A DNA stretch of 64,000 nucleotides, taken from contig JAPYMA010000535.1 in the NCBI GenBank assembly GCA_035041965.1, positions 124,001 through 188,000 on the forward strand, given 5' to 3'. A model generated the notes under the pieces. The model did not search any database, had not been told where the DNA came from, and saw only the letters and a list, made by a program, of their open reading frames with translations. Made by a program: the position numbers and the translations under genes. The DNA comes from Anisakis pegreffii. Lineage: Eukaryota > Nematoda > Chromadorea > Rhabditida > Anisakidae. The number at the start of each line of letters is the position of its first letter. Position 1 is the first letter of the stretch. Positions 1-17,600 of this stretch are shown piece after piece.

Positions 1-3000
1 ATCGTACAAATGCAAAATTCAGTATTTACACAGGATAAATGAATGATTTCATTGGAACAGAAACAGTGCCGTCGTTAATGATATGCAAATAACGTGTTCA
101 ATTATTCGAAGAGATTTTTCTCAGAACGCTTTTTTCTTCACCGCTTTTTCTTCATGAAATATTGATAATTTCTCATTGAAACTGGAATTTCCTTGCTTAT
201 CATCTGATGCTATTCGTAAATAAGAGCGCATATACATTCACAGTAAATTGCTTACAACATCGATCCATTTATGAATAAATGTTTACAGCTAATAAATCAA
301 TCAATCAATCGTTTGCAACAAACAAAATGGCACATGGTAGAAGGGAAAGACCGCAGCAGTAGGACGAGACGACAGTTTTCTTGTTCACATCGAAAGTGTT
401 CGGAGAGAGAATACTTTGATCTTCAGTAATTTTATGACGATCGTAAAAGATGAATGATACCATACGATTGCTTTGGATTTTTATGAAGATAAACAAATGA
501 ACTTCTGTTTGAAGTGTATGTCAATCTGTTTCTAATTGATAATGGACAGTCTGAAAAAGGGAACTTATCATTGAGATTATCAGCATCTTATAACGCCTCC
601 CTCAATTCGTTAAATGAGCGAAATAGGCAGAAGAAAGAGCGAAATTATGATGCAGAATGCTGATTTCGTCAAGAGAATATGATTTAACGTAAAAAAAACG
701 TAAAAACTGTCTGAAAGACTGTGCCTTATAACTCATCACAATCAGTCAAACCTAACATATGAGCAAAGCACTAGAAAGTTGGAATAACAAGATGCTGAGT
801 AGCGTATTGCGAAGTGACTTCACATTATGGACTAGTAACTCCAATCGTCCAGTATACCCAAACAGCCGTCCGTTCTCACTTTCATTCACAATGATTTTGA
901 AAAGTGCTTGATTCATTTGCATTTTCATTTTAGATGTTGAATAATGTTGGCTATAGATTCACGATAGCAATTCCTTTGAATAGCAGTCATGCGGTCGGTC
1001 TGTCATCACAACAGTTACTTGTGAACAAATAATCAGTGTTCAATCAAGGCATTCATTGTCGGTTCAAGAGCATTGTTACACTTTCATTCATAACAGTAAA
1101 ATGAACTTAATTAATAGTGGGAAAGCATTCGAGTCGACACGCAATAACACAAACTAACAATAAGTTGCAAGCATCAAGCATTCAGAGACACATTTCAGAT
1201 CCAATCATCAATAGTAGTTCAACGTTTACAGCAATACTAGTGAGCGATACGATACCTCATCTGTGAGCATCAGAACAAATTCGATGTCTAACAGTGAGAA
1301 GGGGATTTCACTGATCGTATCAGACTCAGTTTTTTGCAAAAGTTAAGCAGCAATGAATCGGAACAATTCCACCTGATTCATGCTTAAAAATGAAACTTTC
1401 ACTGGACTCTGCAATTACTTGCTTTAATCTTTTTCGCCCAGTAACATCGAAACGAATAATCCCTTATTGATACTGCAAAAGGGTCAACGCTGAAACGAAT
1501 ACCTTCACCGAATTACAGTGAATGAATGTAACAATGTGAAGTCAATTTAGCAATAAATTTGATATCAGTTGATATTGTCAAGAACAAATAAATTTGTCAA
1601 ATAAGAAACGAATAAAATTGCAATTAAAATCATGAAATTTTACGATAACCACTGGTAATGATAACTCATAATCATGACTGCACATACCACATTGCAAATA
1701 GTAAGTAATACAAGAGCTTGAATACAATATAAATGTCCTTTCTGATTACTCAACAACCATATCAATCAATTACAACTTAACTTTCAATCGATACCCATAT
1801 CAATAAAGAATAATACTGATTTGCTTTTGTATCGAAGTTACTGATCAGAATCGTATCGAAGTTACTGTTCGTTCTTTTGACTAGAACAACTTTCATGACC
1901 GTTACGGTTCAGTTCATACACTTTTCCTTTTGGAAACCGTATTCGTCAGTGCTCATTTCCAGAAAAAATAGAATTTCCCCAAGGATTTGCTCTGATCTAC
2001 GACTTTCAGTGTTAGTGAAAGTTTGAATGTCAATTCCAATTCCAGTGAACTCGATAAAATTTACTCATTTTCAGAAAAAGAAGAAATCTTTGTCGTAATA
2101 AACAACAACACTATGAATGAGGACATTAGAGCAGGATAATATTCTAAACCGAAACAGTATGTTATGATTAATTACGGCAATAAAGCTCGTGACGACAGGG
2201 AATAATCTCAATAAAAAGCATGATAACAATGCCGGTGATAATAACACATAATGACGATAATGACACAACTATCATTCCTGAACCAAACGCAATGTTAATG
2301 GTAATGAGAAGACGGTAGCACAGCATTACGGTAGTTTGTTAATTGCTACAACAAGCCAAACCGAAACGAATCATGTAACGCCTACAAGCACTGACTGCTC
2401 TGTGCTTTCAATTGCTTGCTATCATCAGACTCAGTACTTCGGCGACTCGTCAGAATATTGCGAGCGATCGCTAATGAAAACAGCTCAAAGAAAAACCATT
2501 GAAACAGAATTCAGTATCCGAATACTGCAAGACTGTTCATTCCGTTATATCATAACCATTAAAAAATAATACTTTCACGAGAAGATGGCACAGAGTTAAC
2601 TTTCTGACACAAATTACACTCACTTACTTTTGTTGTGTTCTCGACCACACCAAGCAAATTCATCATTTTCAAACAAACGATTCGCAACGAGATATTAATT
2701 CAGAGAACACTAAACATTATTCAATATGCACAAGCATGCATCTAACACAACAATACATTCACTAAGGATAAGCTTTCTCAAGAACGAGAGCTTTGCCTTA
2801 AGCGTGCAAGTTATTCGACTAGAAATTTGCATCGTTGGAATTTTAAGTGTGCTCATAACCAATAAACGTTCCTAAGCAAGAAATGGAATCCGTCATGATG
2901 CATAATACTGCAGTAAAGCACCTTCAATGGAGCCTCAAAGCAGAGGATGCTATGTGCACAAGGTTCATTACCATAAAATGCTTCCTGTTAATGATAAATA

Positions 3001-6000
3001 GAAAATCAAGTAATTGCTTTCCTGTTAGCTTTGTGATCTTACAATGAAAGATTACAGACTCCCTTGGACTGCTCGAGACGGCTTACATATCGTATTCTAG
3101 AGTTCATCTAGTTCATTATGAATAGCTGAAAAAATTTTTGAGGACGACCGCAAAAGGACTATGAAATGTGAAGGAATAAGGGAGAGGACGTGATATGATA
3201 TTTTTAACCTTTCCTTTTTCGATACTTCAAGTTGTGTGGTTATTTAGAGCAAAGTGAGGTTGTTTAAGTGACGAGTTTGTATGTTTGTCATTCGCATTGT
3301 TCATTTCAGTTGTTATTCGTACGATAATATGACAAAAACAATAATTATTTCCGCATTAACACTCATTCGTTAATCGTGCACAATGAATGAACAGTACTGA
3401 ATTTAATCAACCGACGATGAACTCACCAATAATCTATCACAAAAAGAAGGAAGGGATGGATCATTATGCCGACAGATCAGATGACACAACATCAAATGCA
3501 AAATCACATCGATCACGACAGATTAGTTGATGCTTTACTGCTAGTAATCCCAACTTTTTGAGGTTCGTTTGACAACAACAGTAATCTTATGATATGAACA
3601 ATCTTGATGTGATATGAAAAACTATTAGTGTTCAACTGCACTGAAATTGTACAAATAACTTCACTAACTTCTGGGATATCTCTTCACAAACAAGTTCTAC
3701 GTAATTGTAAAGAATGATCTTAATAGTGATAATGTTGAAATGAGACACAACGGGAAAGCGTGCACATTCTGAGATGATTGCGAGCGATTTTGAGTCACAA
3801 ACTCTGATAAATAAATATAAATTCATAGAACAGTTCACTGAAAATGGCTGAAATGAAGTTTTAAGCATCCTAGTGAACAGACTCGGAAGGGTTTGTTGTC
3901 TTGGTTGAATATTGTTTCCGAATGATATGGTACAAGAAGTGGGCAGTGATCGATAAATGTTACGCAATAACGCATGATTTCGTGTGACGAATCAATTTCG
4001 AACGATTTGTTTTTAGACAATTTCGTATGATTTGTTTGTTTGTCTGCGTGCTGCATGCGAACACGTTCATTGCCGAGCATTTTTCCGGTTTTAAGCGAAT
4101 TTTGTTTAAGCGAAGTTTGCAGATACGCATCAATATTCTCGAATCATCAATATTCACAGTTCAATGTCACTTCTTCATAATTTATCAACACCGATATCAT
4201 CATTCCATAATCATATCAAATCTTTCATGAATCCTCGACAATGTAATTCCAATCCGGATTACTGATGAAGTCAAGAATGTTATTTTTCCATGCTATTACG
4301 TGCTCTTTCGAGCATTCCAAGAGATATACACGTATCAGTGTGCTATTACGGTAAAATATCAATTGCGAAATTCCCATTCACTGCAGACAAAATTTTGCAT
4401 TCACTTAATCTGTCTTATGCGACTGGAATTATCTTATCCTCGTTTCATTTCAATCTACCTTCTTTCCTTCAATGAAAGAAATCTATTCATATTCACTAAC
4501 TCAACTAGAGAATGCGAAATAAATGCATGACTAGGTGAAGTGTAAAAAAAGCCGTTTCCTGCACTAGTATTATGCTGGAGTGAAACTAAGTCCATTTCGA
4601 GATTCTGCGCATCTGACTGCATATCATCATTCCATACTTCTGAATGAATATGCTTACGCAATTCAAATGCTGTAGACATTTTAAACATCTCTAAAGGTTT
4701 TTTCATTTGGCACATGTCTATTGACACATCGCAAACATTTACTTGAATGAGACTTGTGCATAAGAACCACTTCAAATAAGCTTATCGCATACAATCATAA
4801 CCCAAAATAATACCACCCATTAACAGTGAACATGATTTTTTCCGTTATCATATTACAATCTTATCAGCTTATCTCAACGAATCAATTGCAGCAGTTCGCA
4901 TGGCACAACAAATGAACAATCATATGACGCTAATCAAAGTTTTTATGCTTACTGAAGAACTCATCGAAAATGTGCACGTTAGATAGAGTAAATTGAAATG
5001 CTTAGACGGAATTTCGATTAGGCATCTGGGCAAAATACAGGAGAAGATATCAGTAGAAAATGATTTGGTAGCTTAACTTCTTCCAGGTTTGGGAGGATAT
5101 CTCTCCTATGAGAACCACTGCATTACAAAGAATTCAGATCGATATGAATATGTACACTGGAATGTCGAATACATCTATGACTCATGCATATTACATGAAC
5201 TGATTCAATTTCATAGCACCAGAGAGGGAAGCTGAATGATCATGGTAAATTTAGAAACACGTTTTATGAAGCGCTGAAATTCTCTCCGTTTCTCAATTCA
5301 CAACTCAAACTTTCATTGTTCGTCAACAGAAATCAAAAACCATCTATAGCAAACAGAATCAATCGTGTCTCCAAAATAATATTATATGATTTCGTTTTTT
5401 GAGTGACCAAAAATTAGATAAACCCATCACATTTCACCGTGTGACTGTTCACCTCAGATAGTTCCATTTCTTAACGGCACCATCAAATTTTATCACTCCT
5501 AGGATCAATGTTTGATTTGTCAATATCGATTCTCAAAGGATGAATGTCTCACTTCATTCATATATACTCGTGCTGCAACCATGAAACCACATATCTTAAC
5601 AATGAACTGGAAACAGTGCAAGAAAATTCTCCCGAAAACGCCTCATTATCACAAAGCAGTATTCGTGTACCTCATAAATTCTGATCAACTGGATTAGAGA
5701 TAACAATGAAGATTCAATGCTGAGGCTAGAACTAATAGAGTGCTGTCTCATACTTGCATCATAGAGCTGAAGTTTGATACGTTTAGTTCCACTTAACCGG
5801 TAGTAGTAGTGAGGTTACTAAACCGAGACAGTATTTAAGTAAGCCTAAAACTGGTTCAGTGCTGAGCGAAGTATACTCAGTGACAGCGACAAGCAATAAT
5901 TCCTTGCAGTTAAGATAAGGCTTGATACGAACATAAAGAGCACAGGCAGGTATCGTTGGATTAATAGAATCACAAAATAAGCTTATTCAAATAACACACA

Positions 6001-7740
6001 GAGAGTTTGCTTTATCGAATAGACAATCTTAAACAACGCAACTACCGAATAGAGAGGATTAATTTCTGTTGCAGATTACTTTTGAACAAAAATGAGAATT
6101 TAGAACTGTTAAAAGGCTTTCTCACACAAGTAAATCTCGCAACGTGAGCGACTGCCTATCAGTAGTCTTAAATGTTCACTGAGACAGACACCTATAAACC
6201 GAGCACAATCCACACTGATAAGCAGCATGCTTGAATAGGCATGGCGCATTTATCAATGTTCGCTGATAAAATTTCTATCAGTTGCCAACTGCACGCGTGC
6301 TGCTTCATTGATAAACTTTTCGTATTTTGTACTGTCCTTGAAATGATATATTTTTGAAACACAGCACAATGCTATAATCATACGAATGAACTGAATTCAG
6401 GATACTGTTTAATCTTACAATTTAATTGCCTTATAAGACTGTAATACGTTGTCAAACACAACATTCATATTTTTAGGGCTGTGTAATGAGAAATTCGATG
6501 CAAAATTGAGGGTGTGATTAAGTTTACAAAAGGCCAATCTCTGTACATTCTGAAGACGAATCACACACATACTTCAGACACATCACAAAATACAAATGCT
6601 TAGTGATAAGAAATCACATTTTGCACGTTCGAAATCATTCTTCATGCCTCAATCAGAAGCAGATATCTTTTCAGAAGCAAGAAAAAAGAGGCATCAAAGA
6701 ACATGACATTTACAGGTGAAAATTGATGATTCTGAGATGAAATAACTCGTGAACACGACGGCAGTATTGCTGAAAACACTACAATGAGTTCTCATGTAAT
6801 CATACAAATTCTTCCCTATCGAAATGTGATACCGATGAAAGTCCTCGCCAGACAAAACCCAAAACGAGAGTCCAGAAAAGTTGTGGGATGATATCTTTTC
6901 GTTATGAAGAATTCAGGATCATAAGTGCTTACAATTAGCCAGCGATTTCGCTTTGAATTGCGATGGCATTTAGGCAGAATTAAGCATAGATGAACAAACA
7001 ATGTGACGAAATCAATAGGAACACGTGCATAATGATACTCACAATGAATATTGTCAGTTACGTTTAATTCAGCTTTTGATTATGAATGATTTTGGGAGAA
7101 TTCAAAAACATATTTCGAACGGTTAAGATCTCATTAAAAGTTGAGTAATCTCATCAAAAAATTATCACTATGCATTAAAGAAAGATTTGAAATCTCATAA
7201 CGATACCCACGGTGCATTAATGCACTGTTTCTAACATATGAATATATCTTTATGTTGACTAGTTTATGCATGTAAGCAATAAACAAATTCATAAATTTGG
7301 CTGTAACTATTGTTACAATGTAATCTTATCAAATAATATCAAACTGTGTTTAACACTGACTATAAGCTAAAAACGGCGAAATGTGCTTGACAGAATCTCA
7401 ACAAAACAAAAACCCATCACAATCGCATAGCCAATCGTAATAAAAATTTTTTTTTGGTTCATAAAACAATACGCATCAGCAGATGTGTCCTTTCAAGACA
7501 ACGTGCTAAACGTCAGAAAACGCGCAATTTCAGTATAACTGCTCTTGTTCGTGTGATTTCATGACTTGACAGTTACATATTGCTTTCGTTTTATGAGAGG
7601 ATCATAAAATTGATCTGATAAGATTTTCAGCTTATATACACCTACTTTAATGAGTACATCAACAAAAACTCATCGCATCGCTTCTACCGAACTATCAAAC
7701 GAACTGCAACAAGTGAGTGATATGATGCAGTACTGTAATA
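1..7740. other. AT-rich region without recognised genes
   Basis: Both strands contain only short open frames (largest about 110 codons, at 3632-3967 and 4455-4775, minus) with no family motif, no coherent splice-site pairs and the A+T-rich composition of the surrounding non-coding DNA. A small direct repeat of about 15 bases occurs near 1827-1865. I see no RNA gene. It may be intergenic or a large intron of a gene lying outside the window. Confidence 0.5.
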
Positions 7741-7782
7741 GCATTGTGCAGTATCACAGGCTCACTGTCAAAATGATACTGC

Positions 7783-8620
7783 AGTGAGAAAGCATCGAAA
7801 CATTCAATGCAATTGATCATGACATCGCAAGCAACACCAATAATGTATCACTCACTCTATTAAAAGAAACAACCACAATCAAAGAAAGAAACACACAGAA
7901 TCGCAATGCAATCGGTATAAATTCACATCGCTCGACGTATAGTGGAATAAACAATACGAAAACACAAAAACACAGATATAAAACGAATCAGCTGAAGATT
8001 CAGTGGTAAATATCTGTGACAATGGAGCAACAACCATCAGTGGACAATGCACAGCACTACAATGACAGTAAAATGCATACAAGCACTGTATAAGGTTCTG
8101 TATTGATTGATCAATGCTATTACTTCTCCATTTCACATTGTTGCATCGCCATTTTGATCTACTATTTGGTTCTTGGTCTGATGCTTGGCTCAGCTGATAA
8201 CATTTTGCAGTAAGAAAGCATCGAAACATTCAATGCAATTGATCATGACATCGCAAGCAACACCAATAATGTATCACTCACTCTATTAAAAGAAACAACC
8301 ACAATCAAAGAAAGAAACACACAGAATCGCAATGCAATCGGTATAAATTCACATCGCTCGACGTATAGTGGAATAAGCAATACGAAAACACAAAAACACA
8401 GATATAAAACGAATCAGCTGAAGATTCAGTGGTAAATATCTGTGACAATGGAGCAACAACCATCAGTGGACAATGCACAGCACTACAATGACAGTAAAAT
8501 GCATACAAGCACTATATAAGGTTCTGTATTGATTGATTGATCAATGATGCATTGTCGTATCGCCATTTCGATCTACCGTTCGGTTCTTGGCTTCATTCTT
8601 GGCTCAGCTAGCAGTAAATC
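7783..8620. repeat. Tandem duplication, period about 426 bp
   Basis: Two head-to-tail copies (7783-8208 and 8209-about 8620). The first ~325 bases of each copy differ at only about three positions (for example near 7785/8211, 7953/8379 and 8087/8513). The last ~95 bases of each unit are clearly diverged and carry indels. No protein is convincingly encoded: the matching minus-strand open frames in both copies are a consequence of the duplication. Confidence 0.9.
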
Positions 8621-8639
8621 GTATGGATACGATCTGGAA

Positions 8640-11600
8640 TCGACGTCCATTTAAAGAAAGCGACAAAACCCATCTAGAAACTAGCCGATAAAGCGAGAAA
8701 CTCGAGAAAGCGACAAAATCCATCCGAAAGATGAGCTCAGCCGTTCATAACAAGGAACTCATCAGAATTTCAATCATTTAAGAGCATTTAGCTCCATTTA
8801 GGTCCTGAAACTCATTTAGGACCACTCAGATCATCCAGGATCCCTTAAACCAAAAATTAATCACGGCATTAATCGTCAAATCCAAAATACGGCTAATCAT
8901 GCTATTGCCCATTTCAATTCGAGAGGATTCGACTGCTTTTTTCACCATCAATTAATTCACTGTCAGCAACGACTAACAAGTCGATTGCAAAACTCAAATT
9001 TAAATCCTGCACACCAAAACTTCCGAAATTACACCGAATATATTTTTGACGTATTTTTTCATTTTTTTGAAGAGCACAGACATATTTTTTCATTGACCAG
9101 CGATTAAGTATGCTCTATCGGATGTCGCCTATTGTTCCGTAATGTCGATTTCTATTTCAAACCAAATTTTCAATGCATTCCATCCACTCCATCAATAAAC
9201 AAAATGCTCGGATTGAGACAACAAACAAAAAAAATTTATTAATACACATACATCACTACATATTCATTCATATCAACGATGAATTACTGAAGAAATAAAT
9301 TATTACTATTTGAATGTACAACTATTTGGGGAATTGATTGCGGTGATCAATAAATTACTTTCTGCAGTCAAAACAAAAAAAGATCAATTAAAAAGGGATT
9401 AAATTATCCATCCTGATCAGTAATCATCACAAATCGATCAGTCAATGGTTATAATGTAAACATGGATACATGTTGAATGAAATTAATCATATCCTCAGCA
9501 TGAAACTGAGAACAGATTAAAAGTTACTTGAATATCGGTTAATAAAAATGATATTGACTGTATGCTTGAGTGATGATTATGAGTTCAATAGTGTGCGATT
9601 CGCCTCTCAGTCAGAAATCTACTGCAATGGAACAACATGCTCAAAATTTTTCTCTCAAAGCAACACAATCACCATTCCTTTCCATTCCAATTCCTCTGGA
9701 TTCAATAGGTGTAATTGCTTGAATTTTTGTATTATGAGTTTTGTTGAGTAGTTTGAATATTTGTTGTGGAATGTTTTGCTTTAATGGATTGAATTTGAAC
9801 ACTTTTAATGGAAAACGATCTCTGAACGCTTTTAATGTCAGTTCATCAGTTTAATTCACGAAATAATTCAATGAATGCAGTTGGAGAATTAAATTTGAAA
9901 TTAATTACGGAATGTTAACACAACGAGCGTGTCTACCAGTACAACTACTGCATCAAGAAAACAACCAGTTGAACGAAAGCACTGCCGCCTGCCGTCTTAT
10001 AAGATTCATCAAATCCATACATCTATCTCACTTCTTTCTAGAAAATTCTCTTCAGAACGAACTGAACATCTCATAGAAAAGTTTAATCAAATTCTGAGAG
10101 CCATCAGCTTCATAGTCAATAAGGAACGTATTCGATAGCATTTTACAATGATCACTTTTTCATAACATTATAAATTTGCACAAATGAGTTGTATGGCACG
10201 TGAATTCCACAAGACTTGACCCATAAACAGTTCATTTTTTTGACCGATTTTTTTTGCTTTTCTAAAATTTTCAACTCTAAAAGTTATTTTCATTTACTAT
10301 TTTCTTGTTTTTTGACCGATTTCGCGTTCGATTCAGTCTCTCTTTCCTTCTTATATTCTACGATCCCGACAGTGCAGTGTGGTTCAACTGTTTGACAATA
10401 CAATACTACAATTTCTAATGAATACGATGAAAACATGAATGAAACGAATGAAGACAAGATTAAATGTTTGTGAATGTGTTAGAGGGATGTATCAGAATAC
10501 AACGATTTCCATTACAACAACGACAAACCAAATTCAATTCTCGAATACATTTCCAGTTGCAGACAAAACTCGACAACTTTCAAATTGTATAGACTCACGT
10601 GATAAATTGCAGTCAACGTGACAACAACAACCGTTCACAAGCAGAAAAATGAACACAAACAAACGCGACAATAAAAAAAGCATCGTCATGGTGGCTATTA
10701 TGCTCCGAAAAGTCAACTTCGGAAGAGAATGATCCAGAATGAACAATGACTACTACAACTAGATATTATTGACAAACGCAGTTTGGCTGACTATAAATAT
10801 CCGACTAGAAAGAAACAAAATACACAAACAAATCACTAGTGCCGTATGAATCTGATGAGGGAGGATGGATGAAAATGTGAGAAGAAGAGCTTTGCACATT
10901 GTATTCCGTAAGATTATGTGGTAAATCTCATGATTGATCGCGCAATTGAGATTAACTCAACTGGGCATTTGTGAAACTCTTCCATTTTCCATAGAGTATT
11001 ACAGGTTGAAAAATGAGGTGGAGTATCGCGGCCAAATGAGACTACGTTTTTGATAATCGAAAATTTTCGCAATTCTCTTCGTAATTAACGGGAGGGAGAA
11101 TGACAATCAGACATCTAAGCGAAGTATTTAAGAACACAGCAATATTTTCCAAATGAATAGAAGCGTGAAATGTAACGAATTCGATAATGAACACAACAAA
11201 CATAAATCAATGAGCGTTCAGTAGATAAACGACGAATCAATTCATTGATATTAAAAATTTCAAAAAATAAATAAATAAAACTATCCAAAATGATCATCGT
11301 TTCAAGCATTCTATCAGAGCAATTTTTTTGCAAAGAATGATGCCTGCCTTTCAACTCAATACAAAACGAATAATCACAAAAGATAATCGATAACTTAAAA
11401 AAGAGAATCAAGTGAAAATTTGTTCTTTAAAATTTGTTCTTATCAGATTTCAAGTAACCGATTGATGATTTCGTGAGAAATAAGATTTTTGGATTTCGAC
11501 TACTTTAATGTTGGAATTTCGTGGGCAACGGTAGGTAGGTAGTGAGTGATGTTCAGTTGTTCTCAAATCGCTCTCAAATAAACTCTTTTCGGTGATGACT

Positions 11601-11867
11601 ACTCACAGGTTGGGAATAATCATAAGAATGCCCAGAAATCCAACCAAGACGAGCTGAACAAGAAAGTTGGCAATTAATCGTACCATTGAAGGCAAATACA
11701 ATACTTATTAACGAATGAATAAATACGGGAACGAAAGTGACAAAAGCAATATAACTAGCGTTGTCATTTGTTATTATTATTGTTATTATGAATATAACAT
11801 TATTTCAAATCAACCATTGAATAGGAGTAGTAAAATGAGATTTGAATTATTGATGATGTGACTTCAT
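8640..11867. other. Non-coding region downstream of rab-3
   Basis: No exon-like segments recognised. A short direct repeat (motif AGAAAGCGACAAAA) occurs at about 8655 and 8705. Sequence next to 11867 should be the 3' UTR and terminator of the minus-strand rab-3 gene; I could not fix a polyadenylation site. Confidence 0.45.
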
Positions 11868-14098
<2,231 letters not shown>

Positions 14099-14351
14099 CT
14101 GCAAAACCACAACCACCTTATTGAACCCGAAACCAAATTTGTACAAAATTTTACAGCAATCGACACTCAAGCAAATACGATGCATTGTACGCGTTCACAA
14201 CTATTACAAATTCACTGATGCAAATAGATGTGATGAACAATGAATAAATCACTGAACATTGCTGCCTGCATCCATTCCATATGCTCGTCGCATTATCACA
14301 TATTTGAAATAGTTCATATTAATGTAACTCATAGATCATGGATTGTTATTG

Positions 14352-14637
14352 TTACTTAGAAGTCGAGTGGTTGTTTTGTCAATCGCTGCCAGCCATCGGC
14401 AGAATATTTATACTACTAGAGTTATGATTATTTATTGGATTGATATTTGGCTACGATTAATTACGCAAAATGTTCATCGCAACTAGTTAACTACTCGGTT
14501 GTGTTCGTTCGGTTGACCTGCTCGCCTAGCCAGCGGGTGGCGTAAATTGAGGCTAAAAGAACGCGCACGGAAACACTGCGAGCATTGTGGCCAGCAAGGT
14601 TATGAACGTTTGATAGCCTGCTTGCCAATGCAGGTAA
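14352..14637. repeat. 280-bp dispersed repeat, copy B (upstream of rab-3)
   Basis: Same orientation and ends as copy A, with which it shares long blocks such as the CCTAGCCAGCGG core, GCGCACGGAAACA and the terminal CCTGCTTGCCAATGCAGG. It lies 254 bases upstream of the rab-3 start codon, so it is in the promoter, 5' UTR or a 5' intron of that gene. Confidence 0.85.
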
Positions 14638-17600
14638 TCCACAGATCAACGGTCACTCTGAGGTCACAAACCTGACAGTGGATTACACATTCGAAAAGGC
14701 TTGCGTTCTTCCAAGTCGAATACTATCGGTGACTATGCGGAAAGTAAGATTTAAAAGAGCAATGCTGAAAATAACCATTCTGAGAATGACAATAGAGAGA
14801 TGTAAGTATTAATGACTTGTAATTGCTGGCTTAATGAAGAAAGAATGAGTTATCCCATGAAACAATTCGAATACCTCTTCTCAAGTGCAAATGACCAAAG
14901 CAATCGTAGGATTTAGATGCACCATCATTTATACTCTACTGAATAACAATCCTCATCACAAGTTTAGCGCAAAAAGCTTCCTTCGCTCGTTGTGGAAAAT
15001 TTTCGTATTTCAGAGAAGAAACAAAATTACTGACATCCAGAGTGGCATTACACCCGATTCATTGGTCACCTCTGCAAAGTTACTCATTTATTAAATGAAA
15101 TCCCCTGGTGGTACATTCAGAAGATAAAACCCGATGAGTTTCGCTATCACTACATCAATCAGAACCATTTAAATGCCATCTCATCTCACACTACTAGATT
15201 TGTCAATAGAACCGCGAAACGCTTACATTCCTTTCAATTCTTACGCACTGTTTGAAGCAAACATACTCGATCGCATCTAACATCTGAACATGAAAATGCC
15301 AAGTAAGTTCAAGTCAATAAAGTGCACCAAACAACAGAATTTCCTCGGATATCAGAGAGGGAAGAGCGCTCAAATTATGTTTTATTCAGAGGGAAGGGCC
15401 TCAACAATCAGAGGGAAGGGCTTCAACAGTTCAAATTCATCACTTACATACGTTCAACAACAACTTTTACTCATTCATTTCACATGAGTACTCACATCTA
15501 AAATGTCCAACAAATGCGTTCGATAATGAAATATTTATCTGACTTGAAAACACCTCGAGAACTCATTCGAAATTGTTCTCCCTCATTAAATAATTCAATG
15601 AGCAGTAAACCATCGATGTATTCACCGTCAATCCTCTGTTCATATCCAAGTAATGCTTCAAGGAACATCGCACAAACAAACTTCTGAACATCGCACAAAC
15701 AAACTTCTGAACATCGCACAAACAAACTTCTGAACATAAGCATCATAAGCTATTTCGACGAACATGTATGCACTCAATTCAGTACAAATAATCACCGAAC
15801 AATGCAATCAATCCACCAAAACATACAAATCATCTCAAAGATGAAGAAGAACACCGGATTATACTTCAATACAAACGAGTGCTCAACATCACACTTTATT
15901 TGGACATTCTGATGAGTGATCATCAACATTCTCAATCTAATGAAATGAATTCAGAAATTGGAATATAATGAAATAATTAATTGGACTAAAACGAAACGGA
16001 AATTCAAAATGAAATAATGATCAACATGAAATTGGACTGAATTCAGCCTAAAATCGCACATTGCTAAACGTTTTTTGCTTTGTTGCTAAATAAATAATTA
16101 ACGATAAGCTGAGTTTTTATGACAGACGCACTGAAACACCCTCCCATCCAATCATGAATGTGACCACTTCGGTGCTGAAGATGAGTTACTTTAATTGCTT
16201 AAATTGCTAAATTGCTTTAATTTCAGCAGAAAGCTGACGATAATGAATACGTTTCATTTTCATAACTCTATTCAGTTTTTTTGTGGAAAGGCGAGCGGGG
16301 GAGGGAGGCGTTTCAGCATCATCATTATCTCTTCATCTATTTTTGTGATTCGGATATTCTCGCAATCTTACGACTCGGTAGAGATATCAAGTGATCTAGA
16401 GGAGATATATATCAATTAGTAAAATTCCAATCAGACTCCCCCCTTTAGACTACTAAAATTCAAAGGTACCAAACAAAAAATTGTTGATAGTGAAGCGAAT
16501 CTTTCGAAATTGTTCAGTTTCAAAAACCGACTGAAGAATATCTATCCATCTTCGTCCATGTAAAGAACTCAACAATGAGAGACATAGAAAAATTTGCAGC
16601 AGCAACTGAATGCATATTTGCAAATCAAATAAATTCGTTCCAATTTCCGCTAAACTCAATTATTCTCGTACTTTAATGGTTCTGTCGTATCCGAATACAC
16701 TCTCTTGCTTTGCCAATGCACATGAATAAATTATTGCGAATGTACGCATAAAACTTCAACAGAAAAAAAAGAACAAAAAAATTTTTTGGAGGATCAATAC
16801 TTCGATCCCCATGAAATTCATATTCATTCAAAAAGCGCACACCACACGCAAACGCAATTCACTAACTAACGTCCAAATGTGTTCAGATGGGAAGATTGAT
16901 TATGAAATTTGGACAGAAATATCCCAATATGAAAGACGCAGTTCAATATGCATCGTCGTCGAAAAACTTCATCTCAAATCCACACTCCATCAAATTCTTC
17001 TCGAAAATGTCAATAAAAAACATCACAAATTGTTGCAAACGAACAAAACACTTTCCAAGCAAACGATAACTCAAGTTTTGTGGACTCAAAACAAACGCGA
17101 TTGGATGGATATATAGAGACGACGGATATGGTTGAGGGATATGGCTCCGTAATATCCAGCCAGCACATATGAAATCCAATCGAGAGATATCAAATGATCT
17201 TCGGCAAGCAGAACGAAGTGTTTGCAAACAAACATAGATGTAGGCAATCAATGACAACATATAAGCTGGTTAAGGGATTTGTAGTAGTCAGAGATGGAGG
17301 TTTGGGTTTGCTTTGTGCCGTTGCTTTGTTGTGCTGTTTGTTGTTGATTTGGTTGGATTTATTTTGACAACACTTGCATAACACTCGTATTTATTGCATA
17401 ATCGATTAAGTGCTCGCATAATAAATCCTAGACGATTCATATGGATCTCAGCTAATCGTTTCACGAAATCCCACTGAAACCGGCAAGACTGCTTCCTTCC
17501 ATAAGTCAATACATACTTCCGAAGCAAATAAGTGCCGCCTAGTAAAAGGCTCATCAATGCAAACACATTCCTTTTCAGGCCGTGTGTGAAATGCAAAGCA

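Noticed and set aside
4455..4775. 106-codon minus-strand frame
   Set aside because: No recognisable domain and ordinary non-coding composition; a frame of this length is expected by chance in many kilobases of sequence.
7879..8508. Two nearly identical Cys/Phe-rich minus-strand frames
   Set aside because: They are copies of one non-coding segment within the tandem duplication; substitutions do not show a coding pattern and there is no motif.
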